Below are positions 8,260 to 17,562 of a DNA stretch of 64,000 nt, one piece after another (position 1 is the first letter of the stretch; every line of letters begins with the position of its first letter). The position numbers and the translations under genes were made by a program. The stretch comes from Bacillota bacterium (GTDB lineage Bacteria > Bacillota > UBA994), in the NCBI GenBank assembly GCA_018333655.1, contig JAGXTJ010000044.1:123755-187754 (forward strand), in the 5' to 3' direction. The notes beneath the pieces were generated by a model. The model saw only the letters and a list, made by a program, of their open reading frames with translations. It was not told where the DNA came from and made no database searches.

Positions 8260-8827
8260 AATACTGAGGTTTCTCGCAGGATGTCTTGTTAGACTACTCT
8301 ACCGCGTAGAAATAGTGGGTAGAGGAAAAGTGCCTAAGACCGGCGGTGCGATTATCTGTGCCAACCACATACATCTCTTCGACCCGGTGGTCATCGCCCT
8401 AGCTGTGGAGCGACCTGTCCGTTTCATGGGTAAAACAGAACTCTTCTCCTGGCCCATCGTAGGTTATCTAGCGAGAAAGGCTGGCGTCTTCCCGGTGAAA
8501 CGGGGCAGCGCCGATATGCAGGCCATTAGGCAGAGTTTGCGCATCTTACAGGAGGGCGAATTGCTGGGTATTTTTCCTGAAGGTACACGTAGTAAAGATG
8601 GCGAGATTGCGCCTTTCTATAGTAGTGTGACCATGTTGGCTGAGAGGGGTGGGGTGCCCGTTATCCCGGCCGCGATTTCAGGGGAATATCGCTTTGGGCG
8701 CACAGTCAAGGTGCTTATAGGTGAAACAACCGAACTAACCGCACTTTCCCCTGAACCCTACGAAAGGGGCAAGGCTACTGCCGGGTTGATGGCTCGTATC
8801 AAGAGCTTAAAGGACTCTTTACGATGA
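8249..8827 (+). CDS. plsC: 1-acyl-sn-glycerol-3-phosphate acyltransferase
   Basis: PlsC-family enzyme making phosphatidic acid from lysophosphatidate at the membrane. The acyltransferase motifs are present in order: NHIHLFDP (H-x4-D), MGKTELFSWPIVGYLARKAG, FPEGTRSKDG and VIPAAISG. A single N-terminal hydrophobic segment fits a membrane-associated enzyme. ATG 8249 lies inside the end of the aroH-cmk frame and lacks a clear ribosome binding site, so it is probably translated by coupling; an upstream TTG at 8231 is an alternative. The gene overlaps ispH-rpsA by 4 nt. Placement between cmk and ispH-rpsA is common in Clostridia. Confidence 0.92.
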   Translation: MNYKILRFLAGCLVRLLYRVEIVGRGKVPKTGGAIICANHIHLFDPVVIALAVERPVRFMGKTELFSWPIVGYLARKAGVFPVKRGSADMQAIRQSLRILQEGELLGIFPEGTRSKDGEIAPFYSSVTMLAERGGVPVIPAAISGEYRFGRTVKVLIGETTELTALSPEPYERGKATAGLMARIKSLKDSLR

Positions 8828-10890
8828 AAATTTTCGTGGTTGCCCCCACAGGTATGTGTGGTGGGGTAGAGAGGGCCATCGTCATGGCCGAGGAAGTGGC
8901 TAGAGAGCAGGGGTTTTCTTTGGGGCCCGTCGTCCACAATCCAGCAGTTGTGCAGAGGTTGTCAGAAAAAGGGCTCAGGCAGATCGACTTAGATGAGGTA
9001 CAGAGCGGCAGCACTCTACTCATCCGCTCGCATGGAGCTTCTCCCTTGGTGTATAAAACCGCCCGCGAGCGAGGCGTTAAAATCGTAGACGCTACTTGCC
9101 CTCATGTCTTGCGTTTGCAGAAGGAGGCCGCAAAGGCCGTTACGGCGGGCATGGACGTGGTCATTGTGGGTGATAGTACACATCCCGAAATTGAAGCCGT
9201 ACTAGCCCATGCGGCAGGGAGGCCCTTTGTCGTACGCGGTACGGATGATCTTCGGGGTCTTCCTCTTAAGGAGCAAATTGCTGTTATGGCTCAAACAACT
9301 GCCTCTCCCGTTCTGTGGCAAACTGTGGTAGAATGGTTAGAGATACAGGGCAAGAAAGTCACCCCAGTAGAAACTATTTGTCGGGCCACGCAAGAAAGGC
9401 AAAAAGCAACCTATGAATTGGCCAGAGAAGTAGATATAATGGTAATCGTGGGCGGGAACAATAGTGCTAATACCAGAAATCTGGCCGACATATGTCGGGC
9501 GGGGGGCACGCCCACTTACCAGGTCGAGAGTCCTGATGCGCTCGAACGAGACTGGTTTGTTTCGGCCAATCGCGTTGGTATCGCCGCGGGTGCGTCCACC
9601 CCTGCATGGATCATTAAGGAGGTCGTCGTTGCTATGGAGAACATGGAAAACAAAGTTTTAAACGAGCAAGAAACGGTAGTTGAGGAAACTGCCACCCAGG
9701 AGACAAGTAGCTTCCCCAATCTAAAACGAGGTCAGTTGGTCGAAGGCAAAGTGGTCAGCGTGGACGCCGAAGGTGTCAGTGTTGACATCGGCCAAAAGTC
9801 GGAAGCATACATAGCAAAAAATGAACTAAGCAATGACCCCGACCGCTCGCCTATGGACTTGTGCCAAGTAGGTGATACCGTACTAGCGCAGGTGATCCGC
9901 ATTGATTCCAAAGAGGACAAAGTGCTGCTTTCGCGACGTCGTGCGGTCGAAGAACAGGGTATGAAAGACCTAGCTGCTGCCCGAGAGTCTGGAAAAATTC
10001 TGCAAGGCAAAATTTTGGAGGCGGTAAAAGGAGGCGTCATGGTTGACGTCTTGGGTGTCAAAACTTTCATGCCTGCCTCTCATGTTGATCTCCGCTATGT
10101 ACCTGACCTCGCCTCCTATGTTGGCCAGACAGTCTCGATCATTGTCAAAGAAATCGAGGAGGCACGCCGTAGGGTCGTAGTGTCGCGCAAAGAAGCCCTA
10201 GAGAAGAAGACTGAGGAAATTAAAGGAAAAACTTGGGATTCCCTCCTCGTGGGTAGCCTGCGCGATGGCATTGTGCAACGGCTAACTGACTTTGGCGCCT
10301 TTGTAGACCTCGGGGGCATTGACGGACTAGTTCATGTCTCAGAGATCGCTTGGCAGCGCGTCACTCACCCCTCTGAAGCGCTGACTGAGGGTCAAGCAGT
10401 GCGCGTGAAAGTTCTAGGGGTAGATCGCGAAAAGGGTCGCGTTTCGCTCAGTATCAAGCAGGGCGAAGGCGATCCCTGGAACAGAATCGGCGAAAAGTTC
10501 TCTGCTGGCTCTGTTGTTCCTGGTCGTATAGTGCGTACCGCTAGTTTCGGTGCTTTTGTGGAGATTGCGCCCGGCATTGAGGGCTTGGTTCACATTTCGC
10601 AGCTCTCTCATGAGCGAGTTGAGAAGACTGAGGATGCTGTCAAACCCGGTGATGAAGTCCAAGTGAAGATCCTTTCCATCGTGCCCACTGAACATCGCGT
10701 CAGCCTCTCCATCAAGGACGCCGTTGATCGTCCGCGTGTGGAAAGGACAGAGCGCCCCGAAAAAGGGGAGCGTCGTGAGCGCGGTGACAAGCGCGGTCGT
10801 GACGACCGCAATCAGAGCTACCGCGAGGAGAGCAAGGTTACTTTGGGCGATAAATTCGGAGATTTGCTTAAAGAAAGAGATAAGCACTAG
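8824..10890 (+). CDS. ispH-rpsA: IspH fused to ribosomal protein S1
   Basis: Residues 1-280 are 4-hydroxy-3-methylbut-2-enyl diphosphate reductase, the last step of the MEP isoprenoid pathway, with three Fe-S cluster cysteines: Cys12 (GMCGGVERA), Cys92 (ATCPHV) and Cys186 (TICRATQ). From about residue 300 there are four S1 RNA-binding repeats (near 303-370, 384-451, 468-537 and 553-622), the last two with the strong pattern GxVxxxxxFGAFVxL/IxxGIxGLVHxS. A charged Arg/Glu/Lys tail follows. The fusion is known from Clostridia and links an oxygen-sensitive enzyme with a translation factor. ATG 8824 overlaps the plsC stop (ATGA). A terminator follows at once. Confidence 0.95.
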   Translation: MKIFVVAPTGMCGGVERAIVMAEEVAREQGFSLGPVVHNPAVVQRLSEKGLRQIDLDEVQSGSTLLIRSHGASPLVYKTARERGVKIVDATCPHVLRLQKEAAKAVTAGMDVVIVGDSTHPEIEAVLAHAAGRPFVVRGTDDLRGLPLKEQIAVMAQTTASPVLWQTVVEWLEIQGKKVTPVETICRATQERQKATYELAREVDIMVIVGGNNSANTRNLADICRAGGTPTYQVESPDALERDWFVSANRVGIAAGASTPAWIIKEVVVAMENMENKVLNEQETVVEETATQETSSFPNLKRGQLVEGKVVSVDAEGVSVDIGQKSEAYIAKNELSNDPDRSPMDLCQVGDTVLAQVIRIDSKEDKVLLSRRRAVEEQGMKDLAAARESGKILQGKILEAVKGGVMVDVLGVKTFMPASHVDLRYVPDLASYVGQTVSIIVKEIEEARRRVVVSRKEALEKKTEEIKGKTWDSLLVGSLRDGIVQRLTDFGAFVDLGGIDGLVHVSEIAWQRVTHPSEALTEGQAVRVKVLGVDREKGRVSLSIKQGEGDPWNRIGEKFSAGSVVPGRIVRTASFGAFVEIAPGIEGLVHISQLSHERVEKTEDAVKPGDEVQVKILSIVPTEHRVSLSIKDAVDRPRVERTERPEKGERRERGDKRGRDDRNQSYREESKVTLGDKFGDLLKERDKH

Positions 10891-10912
10891 ACTCCCCCTG
10901 CATGCTAAGACG

Positions 10913-10946
10913 CGCCGCTTAAAAGCGGCGTGTTTTTGTTTTTATG
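10913..10946 (+). terminator. Rho-independent terminator after ispH-rpsA
   Basis: An 8-bp stem (CGCCGCTT 10913-10920 with AAGCGGCG 10923-10930) around a tight AA loop is followed by TGTTTTTGTTTTT. Confidence 0.85.
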
Positions 10947-11004
10947 GCAGGATAATCGGGCAAGATAGTTCTAGGACTTGTCAAATGAGGGAAGGAGCCG
11001 TCTG

Positions 11005-11685
11005 ATGTTAGGTTTACCAATAGGACTGTTGGTATTGGTTGTAGTAACGATCCTCATCTTGTCGGGCATTGCCCAGCGTGTGCTTGATCGCATGAAGATG
11101 GACGACAGAACAGCCTTGGTGCTCATCTTGGCGATGCTAGTGGGGGGCCTTCTGCCCGACTTGCCTCTGGGTAGAACCCTCAGCATCAATGTGGGTGGCG
11201 GGCTCATACCTGTCGCCATATGTCTATATCTCTTTGTCACCGCAGGTACGGCCAAGGAGCGTTGGCGCACCGTCATGGCTGTGGCAGCCACGACCGGCGC
11301 CGTCTACTTAGTTTCGGCCTTCCTGCCCTCTGACCCCGCCACCATGATTCTGGACCCTATCTACACTTTTTCACTCATCGCCGGAATTACAGCCTACCTG
11401 TTCGGGCGCTCACGGCGTGGAGCCTTTATTGCCGGTGTACTTGGCATCGTCCTCAATGACGTAATTTATGGGCTACTCCTCCTCATGGGCCCCTTCACCG
11501 GGCAAACGGTGATTGGCGGGGCCGGAATCTTCGACGCCGTGGTCTTAACCGGGCTCTTAGCTGTTCTCTTAGCTGAGCTTGTCGGTGAGACGCGTGAGAA
11601 AATTCAAGGGGGACCCGCGCCCATAACGGAAAATCGACCACAGGGTCTCAAGGCGCCAGGAAGGAGTGACAATGATGAAGAATAG
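11005..11685 (+). CDS. DUF1614 membrane protein
   Basis: Polytopic membrane protein of 226 residues with about six hydrophobic segments. The stretch GRTLSINVGGGLIPVAICLYL matches what I know of DUF1614, a family of unknown function in spore formers and some archaea. ATG 11005 has GAAGGAG 8 nt upstream; an earlier in-frame start at 10978 has no such site. The gene ends inside the start region of spoIIP, and this pairing argues for a role in or near sporulation. The family assignment is by memory of motif only. Confidence 0.7.
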   Translation: MLGLPIGLLVLVVVTILILSGIAQRVLDRMKMDDRTALVLILAMLVGGLLPDLPLGRTLSINVGGGLIPVAICLYLFVTAGTAKERWRTVMAVAATTGAVYLVSAFLPSDPATMILDPIYTFSLIAGITAYLFGRSRRGAFIAGVLGIVLNDVIYGLLLLMGPFTGQTVIGGAGIFDAVVLTGLLAVLLAELVGETREKIQGGPAPITENRPQGLKAPGRSDNDEE

Positions 11686-12886
11686 GGGTTTTCGGCTTTA
11701 CCTGCTGCTTATCGTCAGCCTTGTTTTGGCTCTAGCTACGGAACCCATTTGGTCAAGAACGGCGCTGCTAGACAATGCCATGCATCCTGAGATCTTATGC
11801 GAGCTAGTAGATGGGCAGCACTTTACCGTTGTTGACGAGGTTTCAGGCGAGGAAATTTTTCGTACTGCTCGCGTCGTCGTCGTCGGCGACATGTACCAAC
11901 AAGCCGATAATCGCTTCTATGAAGTGGTCGCAGTGCAGGGGCTGATTGCTAAGGCGAGATTCTTACGCTATGAGTCTGTCGGCGAAGTCTCCTCATGGTT
12001 TCCGTCCTTTCTCGAAGAGTGGGGTAGTACGGGGGTATTGCCGGACCAGCTACGTACACAGGCGCGTGAAGAAGTGAGAATAGCCCTCTATCACACGCAT
12101 AGCGCAGAGTCTTACATACCTTCGGATGGCAAGGCTAGTATCAGAGACAAGGGCGGTATTTTCATCGTCGGTGAAAGCTTTATGCAAAATCTAGAGAAAC
12201 AGGGTGTAGCAGTAGAGCAAGACAGACGCAGTCATGATCCTCATGACAAGAGGTCCTACATGCGTTCGCGGCGTACTGCCGCCGAGATGTTGCGCGCTGT
12301 TAATCCCGCTGCACTTCTCGATGTGCATCGCGATGCCCTGCCGCGGCGATTCTATACCACGACAATCAAGGGAAATGAGTTGGCCCAAATACGTTTAGTA
12401 GTAGGGAGACAAAACCCGAACATACGGGCCAATAAGCAGTTTGCCCAAGAACTGATGGCCGCCGCCAACAAGCGCTACCCCAACCTAGTGCGCGACATTT
12501 TTTTCGGCAGGGGTAGCTACAATCAGGAACTCCACCCCCGAGCCTTGTTGCTTGAGCTTGGCACCTACAGAAGCACTCACGAAGAAGCCAAGGATGGAGC
12601 GGAATTACTTGCTGGCGTACTGGCTGCCTACTTAGGTGCCGCAGCTCCCGCTGATGCTGCTGGCATCGCCAGGGAGGGAGGAGCAGCACGCAGCAGCCTG
12701 ATGTTCGTTCTAGGTTTAGTGCTGGTAGGAGGGCTGGTCTTCCTCTTTCTGAGTACGGGCAGTCTCAAAGAAATGGGCAGCAAGATGCGTCATTTTGTCA
12801 CTGACGAGTTTAGCATGAAGTCTGGCCGTAAGGAAAAAGCAGGAGCGAAGCGGGATGACAAATCGTCTGACGAAGGTGATTCATAG
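11672..12886 (+). CDS. spoIIP: Stage II sporulation protein P
   Basis: SpoIIP is a peptidoglycan amidase and endopeptidase that works with SpoIID and SpoIIM to drive engulfment of the forespore. The N-terminal hydrophobic segment is a signal or anchor. The catalytic domain contains the zinc-type pattern LYHTHSAESYIPS, then AALLDVHRDALPR and LLLELGTYRSTHEEA with the conserved Glu. A second hydrophobic helix near residue 345 is followed by a charged tail, an extension beyond the catalytic domain. AAGGAG at 11661 is 5 nt before ATG 11672; ATG 11675 is equally possible. It overlaps DUF1614 by 14 nt and the next gene by 32 nt. Confidence 0.93.
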   Translation: MMKNRGFRLYLLLIVSLVLALATEPIWSRTALLDNAMHPEILCELVDGQHFTVVDEVSGEEIFRTARVVVVGDMYQQADNRFYEVVAVQGLIAKARFLRYESVGEVSSWFPSFLEEWGSTGVLPDQLRTQAREEVRIALYHTHSAESYIPSDGKASIRDKGGIFIVGESFMQNLEKQGVAVEQDRRSHDPHDKRSYMRSRRTAAEMLRAVNPAALLDVHRDALPRRFYTTTIKGNELAQIRLVVGRQNPNIRANKQFAQELMAAANKRYPNLVRDIFFGRGSYNQELHPRALLLELGTYRSTHEEAKDGAELLAGVLAAYLGAAAPADAAGIAREGGAARSSLMFVLGLVLVGGLVFLFLSTGSLKEMGSKMRHFVTDEFSMKSGRKEKAGAKRDDKSSDEGDS

Positions 12887-13241
12887 CTCCCATGGTTTGG
12901 CGGCTCTAGTGGCAGGGCTGTCGCTACTGTGTCAGAGTCCTCGCGAGCTAGGGCTTCTCTTGCCGCGCTACCTGGTGCAAATGCAAAAACCGGGGCAGCA
13001 TGTGATTCTGAGATGTGGCAAACGGGACATCGTATGTTTTCGCAGTGGAAAGCACCCAGAGATAGTCGACATGCTGTTTAACACGGCCAGAGACATTTGG
13101 CCGCTCCACAATTTTAGTACACACTACCTCAGAGAAGGGCGCTGCGCGAAGTGGAGGGCCCTTCTCTACACCTACTTGCGGCAGGACTGGCTCATTGCTG
13201 GAGAGCTGCGCAGAGATGGGCATGATGCACCTTGGAGATAA
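12855..13241 (+). CDS. Possible divergent DUF3189-like protein
   Basis: 128-residue protein. The N-terminal KVIHSSHGLAALVAGLSL resembles in pattern the IIYCCYGGSHTSITAAALHL of the next gene, so this may be a diverged DUF3189 paralogue in tandem; I see no catalytic motif that settles it. AGGAG at 12841 is 9 nt before ATG 12855, the gene overlaps spoIIP by 32 nt and the next gene by 10 nt, so it is part of the operon. Function unknown. Confidence 0.6.
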   Translation: MTNRLTKVIHSSHGLAALVAGLSLLCQSPRELGLLLPRYLVQMQKPGQHVILRCGKRDIVCFRSGKHPEIVDMLFNTARDIWPLHNFSTHYLREGRCAKWRALLYTYLRQDWLIAGELRRDGHDAPWR

Positions 13242-13708
13242 TCTACTGCTGTTACGGCGGCTCACATACTTCGATAACGGCAGCTGCCTTGCACCTAGGT
13301 CTGCTCTCGCGCGACAGGCGACCGTCTGTGAGGGAGATCTTATCTCTCCCTCACTTTGATTGTCTTCCCGCGGCTGACTTGGGCAGGGTATTTCGCTACG
13401 GGAGAGATGCTGCGAACAACAACATCTACATTGCCTCATTAGGACCCGACCGTAAGGCTACCTCTAGTGCGCTGCGGCTCTTCTTCGTTGCGGCAGGCCT
13501 AAATGAAGAGCATCTGCTAATTGTAGACGCCCTGCAGTGCGTCACTGCACCTATTAGAGTTGGGGGATTTTTATCGCGCCGCTTAGGACTAATCTGCTTA
13601 GGCAGACCCCTCTGTGCCTACGGCATAGTCATGAACTTTGCGTGTTTTCAGTCCCTCTGGGAGAGCGTAGTGGCAGCGAGGAAGGTAGGGATTGACGCCC
13701 CTAGTTAG
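13232..13708 (+). CDS. DUF3189 family protein
   Basis: 158-residue protein of the DUF3189 family, common in spore-forming Clostridia. The family opening is I-I-Y-x-C-Y-G-G-x-H-(T/S)-S followed by TAAALHLGLL, reminiscent of P-loop or sugar-nucleotide folds but unproven. Start is TTG 13232 with a weak upstream site; coupling with the overlapping previous gene is likely. It ends 44 nt before the DUF512 gene. Function unknown. Confidence 0.75.
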   Translation: MEIIYCCYGGSHTSITAAALHLGLLSRDRRPSVREILSLPHFDCLPAADLGRVFRYGRDAANNNIYIASLGPDRKATSSALRLFFVAAGLNEEHLLIVDALQCVTAPIRVGGFLSRRLGLICLGRPLCAYGIVMNFACFQSLWESVVAARKVGIDAPS

Positions 13709-13752
13709 GTAGGGGATAATGTGGCATGTAAAGGTTGATGTGGAGGCTTAGT

Positions 13753-15060
13753 GTGGGCGAAATTGTTAAGATAACCCCAGGTTCGGAAGCCGCTAAGGCG
13801 GGACTACAACCTGGCATGGTGGTTACCCATGTCAATGACGGTGAAATTAGGGACATCATTCAGTGGAAGCAAGCTCTCGCCTTCCCCACCATGCATGTGG
13901 CTGTCATTCTGGCAGGTGAAAAAAAACTGTTTAAAATACGTCATCGGTCGGGGGAAGAAATTGGGATTGAGTTCGCCTCACCCACCCTTGACAAACTCTG
14001 TTCCTGCCACAACAATTGCGAATTTTGTTTTGTGCGACAGATGCCCAAGGGAATGCGCAGCTCGCTCTATATCAAGGACGATGATTATCGGCTGTCCCTT
14101 GTTTACGGTTCATTTGTCACTCTCACCAATGTCACTAATGAGGAATGGCAGCGCATACTGCGGGAGGGCATCTCTCCAATCTATGTTTCTGTGCATACGA
14201 CTAATCCGAAGCTGCGCGTAGAGCTCATGGGCAACCCGGCAGCAGCCGGCATCATGGAGCAGCTATCTCAACTTGTGGCGGGGGGCATTACCGTGCATGT
14301 ACAGCTCGTGCTCGTGCCCGGTAGAAACGATGGTTTAGAGTTAGAGCGTAGTCTAGATGATCTGCTGCTCCTTAGCCCTGGGATTGAATCTATTGCCGTG
14401 GTCCCGGTGGGTCTGACAGGGCATCGCCATGGCTTACCCCTGCTTCACGGCTTCGCCAAAGACAGCGCACGAGCAGTGATCGAAGTCCTGGAAAAGTACA
14501 GAGCACGCTGTCGCCGCAAGTTTGGGCGCACCACGGTCTATGCCGCGGACGAATTTTACATCTTAGCAGAAACCGATTTTCCGCAGGCCCACACTTATGA
14601 TGACTACCCACAGCTAGAGAATGGAGTCGGTTTGGCGCGTCTCTTTCAGGAGGAGTTTCGTCAGGCACTTTCCGCTGCTCGACGAAAGCGGGGGTCCGCC
14701 ACAAGAGTGTTGTGGGTTACTGGCATGGCTTCGTCTATGGCACTAAAGCGTCTGCAGCATGAACTCAATGCCCGCCACCCTGTATGGGTAGATGTGCTAC
14801 CTGTGCCTAACCTCTTGTTTGGTGGAGGAGTCACCGTCACGGGGCTACTCGGTGGTCAAGACATAGAGAGGGCCATGCGTGAGGCGACAATTGTGCCGTC
14901 AACGCGGGTTCTCGTTCCAGATGTGACCCTGCGCCAAGGTAGATTCTTGGATGATCTATCTGTAGAAGACTTGCAGGTGGCTTTTCCTTTAGTAAATATA
15001 TCTATATGTCCGACTACGGGGGGAGATCTAGTAAGATACACCCTGGGTCTAGAGGAGTGA
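13753..15060 (+). CDS. PDZ and radical-SAM domain protein with DUF512
   Basis: About 435 residues. The N-terminus is a PDZ-like domain (ITPGSEAAKAGLQPGMVVTHVN). It is followed by a cysteine cluster CSCHNNCEFCFVRQMPKGMR that fits the Fe-S site of the DUF512/radical SAM family, and by a C-terminal DUF512 part ending in VPNLLFGGGVTVTGLLGG and VPDVTLRQGRFLDD. The substrate is not known to me; the gene very often precedes der in Clostridia. GTG 13753 is preferred: GGAGG lies 6 nt upstream and the product then begins GEIVKITPGS as in relatives. TTG 13735 and ATG 13738 are alternatives. Confidence 0.88.
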   Translation: MGEIVKITPGSEAAKAGLQPGMVVTHVNDGEIRDIIQWKQALAFPTMHVAVILAGEKKLFKIRHRSGEEIGIEFASPTLDKLCSCHNNCEFCFVRQMPKGMRSSLYIKDDDYRLSLVYGSFVTLTNVTNEEWQRILREGISPIYVSVHTTNPKLRVELMGNPAAAGIMEQLSQLVAGGITVHVQLVLVPGRNDGLELERSLDDLLLLSPGIESIAVVPVGLTGHRHGLPLLHGFAKDSARAVIEVLEKYRARCRRKFGRTTVYAADEFYILAETDFPQAHTYDDYPQLENGVGLARLFQEEFRQALSAARRKRGSATRVLWVTGMASSMALKRLQHELNARHPVWVDVLPVPNLLFGGGVTVTGLLGGQDIERAMREATIVPSTRVLVPDVTLRQGRFLDDLSVEDLQVAFPLVNISICPTTGGDLVRYTLGLEE

Positions 15061-15066
15061 TTGACA

Positions 15067-16374
15067 ATGTCTTATGTAGCTATTGTTGGTAGGCCAAATG
15101 TGGGTAAGTCAACGCTGTTTAACTACCTTGTGGGGCAGCGAATTTCGATCGTCGAAGACTCACCGGGTGTGACGCGTGATCGCATCTATGCCGATGTCGA
15201 ATGGACTGGTAAGCGCTTTACACTAATTGATACGGGCGGGATAACTTTCGGCGGTGATGACACCTTGCTTATGCAAATGCGCTACCAAGCTGAGGTGGCC
15301 GTCGAGTCGGCTGATCTTATCATCTTTATGGTTGATGGTCGAACAGGTGTTACAACAGCTGATAGAGAAGTGGCCCAGCTACTGCGTAACACTAAGAAAC
15401 CTGTGCTGCTCGTAGTCAACAAACTAGACGTCCCGAACCTCTTTCCGCACGCGACTGACTTTTTCACTTTAGGCCTAGGTGACCCACTCCCTATATCCGC
15501 GGCTAATGGGTTGAATTTGGGTGACTTTCTTGACGCTATTATTACTTCTTTACCGCAAGAAGAAGAAACAACCTACGGCGCTGATGTCGTAAAAATTGCT
15601 GTCATGGGAAGACCAAATGTAGGTAAATCCTCGCTGGTGAACAGTATTTTAGGCGAAAACAGGGTTATCGTCAGCGACATACCTGGCACGACACGTGATG
15701 CAATCGACACCTACTTTGAGCGCGACAATCATAAGTATGTGCTCATTGACACGGCGGGGCTACGCCGGAAGGCGAAAATCAGAGAAGATATTGAACGCTA
15801 CAGCGTGGTGCGCAGTCTTCGTGCGGTCGATAAGGCCAATATTTGTCTTATGGTTATTGACGCCACGGAGGGAGTTTTAGAGCAGGATAAGAAAATAATC
15901 GGCTATGCCCATGAACGGGGCAAAGGGCTGATTTATGTTGTTAATAAATGGGATTTAATCGAGAAAGATGACAAGACCGCTGATCGTTTTGCGAAGAACC
16001 TCAAGGCGGAACTATTGTTTGCTGACTACGCCCCAGTGATTTTCGTTTCTGCCAAGACGGGGCAGAGGGTGCAAAAGATCTTAGAGCTCGTCAACTCTGT
16101 ACGTGAACAACAACGAAAACGGATTTCCACCAGTGCGCTCATGGAGTTGATACTCGAAGCCACCTTGGTGACACCCCCTCCCTCTGAAAAGGGAAAACGT
16201 CTGAAGATCGGCTTTGTGACCCAGGTTAGTGTAGAGCCGCCTACCTTCTTGCTCTTTGTCAATGACCCCGAACTTTTGCACTTTAGTTACAAGCGCTTTC
16301 TCGAAAATCGCTTGCGGGCAGTCTACGCCTTTGTTGGCACGCCCATAGTGCTGGCCGCGAGGAAGAAGGAGTAG
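15067..16374 (+). CDS. der: Ribosome assembly GTPase Der (EngA)
   Basis: Der has two tandem GTPase domains and a KH-like C-terminal domain, and is needed for 50S subunit assembly. G1 motifs are GRPNVGKST (residue 8 onward) and GRPNVGKSS (near 180); the NKxD motifs are NKLD and NKWD. Both DxxG motifs (DTGG, DTAG) are present, so both domains look active. ATG 15067 follows GAGGAG with 9-nt spacing. The gene ends 5 nt before gpsA. In many relatives plsY lies between the two; here plsY is at 43.2 kb. Confidence 0.96.
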   Translation: MSYVAIVGRPNVGKSTLFNYLVGQRISIVEDSPGVTRDRIYADVEWTGKRFTLIDTGGITFGGDDTLLMQMRYQAEVAVESADLIIFMVDGRTGVTTADREVAQLLRNTKKPVLLVVNKLDVPNLFPHATDFFTLGLGDPLPISAANGLNLGDFLDAIITSLPQEEETTYGADVVKIAVMGRPNVGKSSLVNSILGENRVIVSDIPGTTRDAIDTYFERDNHKYVLIDTAGLRRKAKIREDIERYSVVRSLRAVDKANICLMVIDATEGVLEQDKKIIGYAHERGKGLIYVVNKWDLIEKDDKTADRFAKNLKAELLFADYAPVIFVSAKTGQRVQKILELVNSVREQQRKRISTSALMELILEATLVTPPPSEKGKRLKIGFVTQVSVEPPTFLLFVNDPELLHFSYKRFLENRLRAVYAFVGTPIVLAARKKE

Positions 16375-16379
16375 GCAGC

Positions 16380-17411
16380 ATGGATAATAGACAGCGCAGA
16401 ATTGGCATTGTTGGAGCTGGTGGCTGGGGTACTGCCCTCGCTAAGGTAGCCGCGCACAATAGTCGCAGTGTGCACCTATGGGTGCGCGAAGCTAAGTTGC
16501 GCGAAGAGATCGCTCTCCATGGCAGGAACGAGCTCTACCTACCCGGTGTGCAATTACCAGACAACATTGTTCCTGTGTCCGACTTCGCTACTTTCGCAGA
16601 CTGTGAGTTAGTGATTATGGCGACGCCATCACAGTATGTGGGGACGACAGCACAGATGCTCAAGCCTCATTTGAAGCCGGGCACCATAATCGTTAATGCC
16701 GCAAAAGGTTTCGATCTCATCTCAGGCACACGCCTGTCAGTGTTACTTGGAGATACGCTCGGCCTAGACTTCCCTCTAGCTGTTATCTCAGGGCCTAATC
16801 ATGCTCTAGAGATTGCCAAGGGGCTCCCAGCGGCCTCTGTCGCCGCGGCCAACCATCGAGCAGTAGCTGCTATGGTGCAAGATGCGCTCATGACCGACTT
16901 TTTCCGTATCTATACAAATGTTGACATGGTGGGTGTCGAGCTGGGCGGCGCTTTGAAAAATATCTACGCCCTCGCCGCAGGTATCGCAGAAGGCCTCGGC
17001 TATGGCGATAACACGAAGGCGGCCCTCATGACGCGTGGGCTCACAGAAATGGTGCGGCTCGGAAAGGCCATGGGCGCGCATCCGGCCACATTTGCCGGCT
17101 TGTCAGGCATGGGAGATCTTATTGTCACTTGCACTAGCCAACACAGCCGTAATCGACGTACCGGGCTAGCTCTTGGACAAGGCCAGTCTCTCCATTCTGT
17201 GTTGCAGAGTACAACACAAGTGGTGGAAGGAGTAAATGCGACACGAGCGGCAGACAGGCTCTCTAAGGAGTATGGCGTAGAGTTACCGATAGCTCGGGCC
17301 TTACATGAAGTGCTCTTTATGGAGCGCGATCCACGTGAGGCCGTACATGAGCTGATGACGCGCCACCGCAAAACAGAAAGTGAAGAGCAATTGCCTTTTG
17401 AAGCACATTAA
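16380..17411 (+). CDS. gpsA: Glycerol-3-phosphate dehydrogenase [NAD(P)+]
   Basis: GpsA reduces dihydroxyacetone phosphate to sn-glycerol-3-phosphate for phospholipid synthesis in the cytosol. The Rossmann motif is VGAGGWGTALA near residue 10, the substrate block is GPNHALEIAKGLPAA, and the catalytic Lys lies in GGALKNIYALAAGIAEGLGYGDN. The segment GLSGMGDLIVTCTSQHSRNR is also fully typical. AAGGAG precedes ATG 16380. The length is 343 aa, full size. The gene ends in a strong terminator. Confidence 0.95.
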   Translation: MDNRQRRIGIVGAGGWGTALAKVAAHNSRSVHLWVREAKLREEIALHGRNELYLPGVQLPDNIVPVSDFATFADCELVIMATPSQYVGTTAQMLKPHLKPGTIIVNAAKGFDLISGTRLSVLLGDTLGLDFPLAVISGPNHALEIAKGLPAASVAAANHRAVAAMVQDALMTDFFRIYTNVDMVGVELGGALKNIYALAAGIAEGLGYGDNTKAALMTRGLTEMVRLGKAMGAHPATFAGLSGMGDLIVTCTSQHSRNRRTGLALGQGQSLHSVLQSTTQVVEGVNATRAADRLSKEYGVELPIARALHEVLFMERDPREAVHELMTRHRKTESEEQLPFEAH

Positions 17412-17435
17412 GGTGGGGAAACCCCACCTTTTTCT
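17410..17435 (+). terminator. Rho-independent terminator after gpsA
   Basis: A 9-bp stem (AAGGTGGGG 17410-17418 with CCCCACCTT 17422-17430) around an AAA loop is followed by more T. It overlaps the gpsA stop. Confidence 0.88.
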
Positions 17436-17562
17436 GTTCTATGGGTATATCGCCAAACTCCCTGAATATATTTTACTGACCAAGCCTTGCTAGTTGGTGC
17501 GAGGTGTTCTGGTGTTCCACTCGTGGGGCAGTGCTTGGAGAAAGGGAGGGGAGTGGTTGTTC

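Noticed and set aside
17494..17562. GTG 17494 as spoIVA start
   Set aside because: ATG 17563 gives the exact B. subtilis length and has the better ribosome binding site.
17440..17562. Sigma-E promoter for spoIVA
   Set aside because: A GAATATA near 17464 could be a -35 element, but no matching -10 lies at the right distance.
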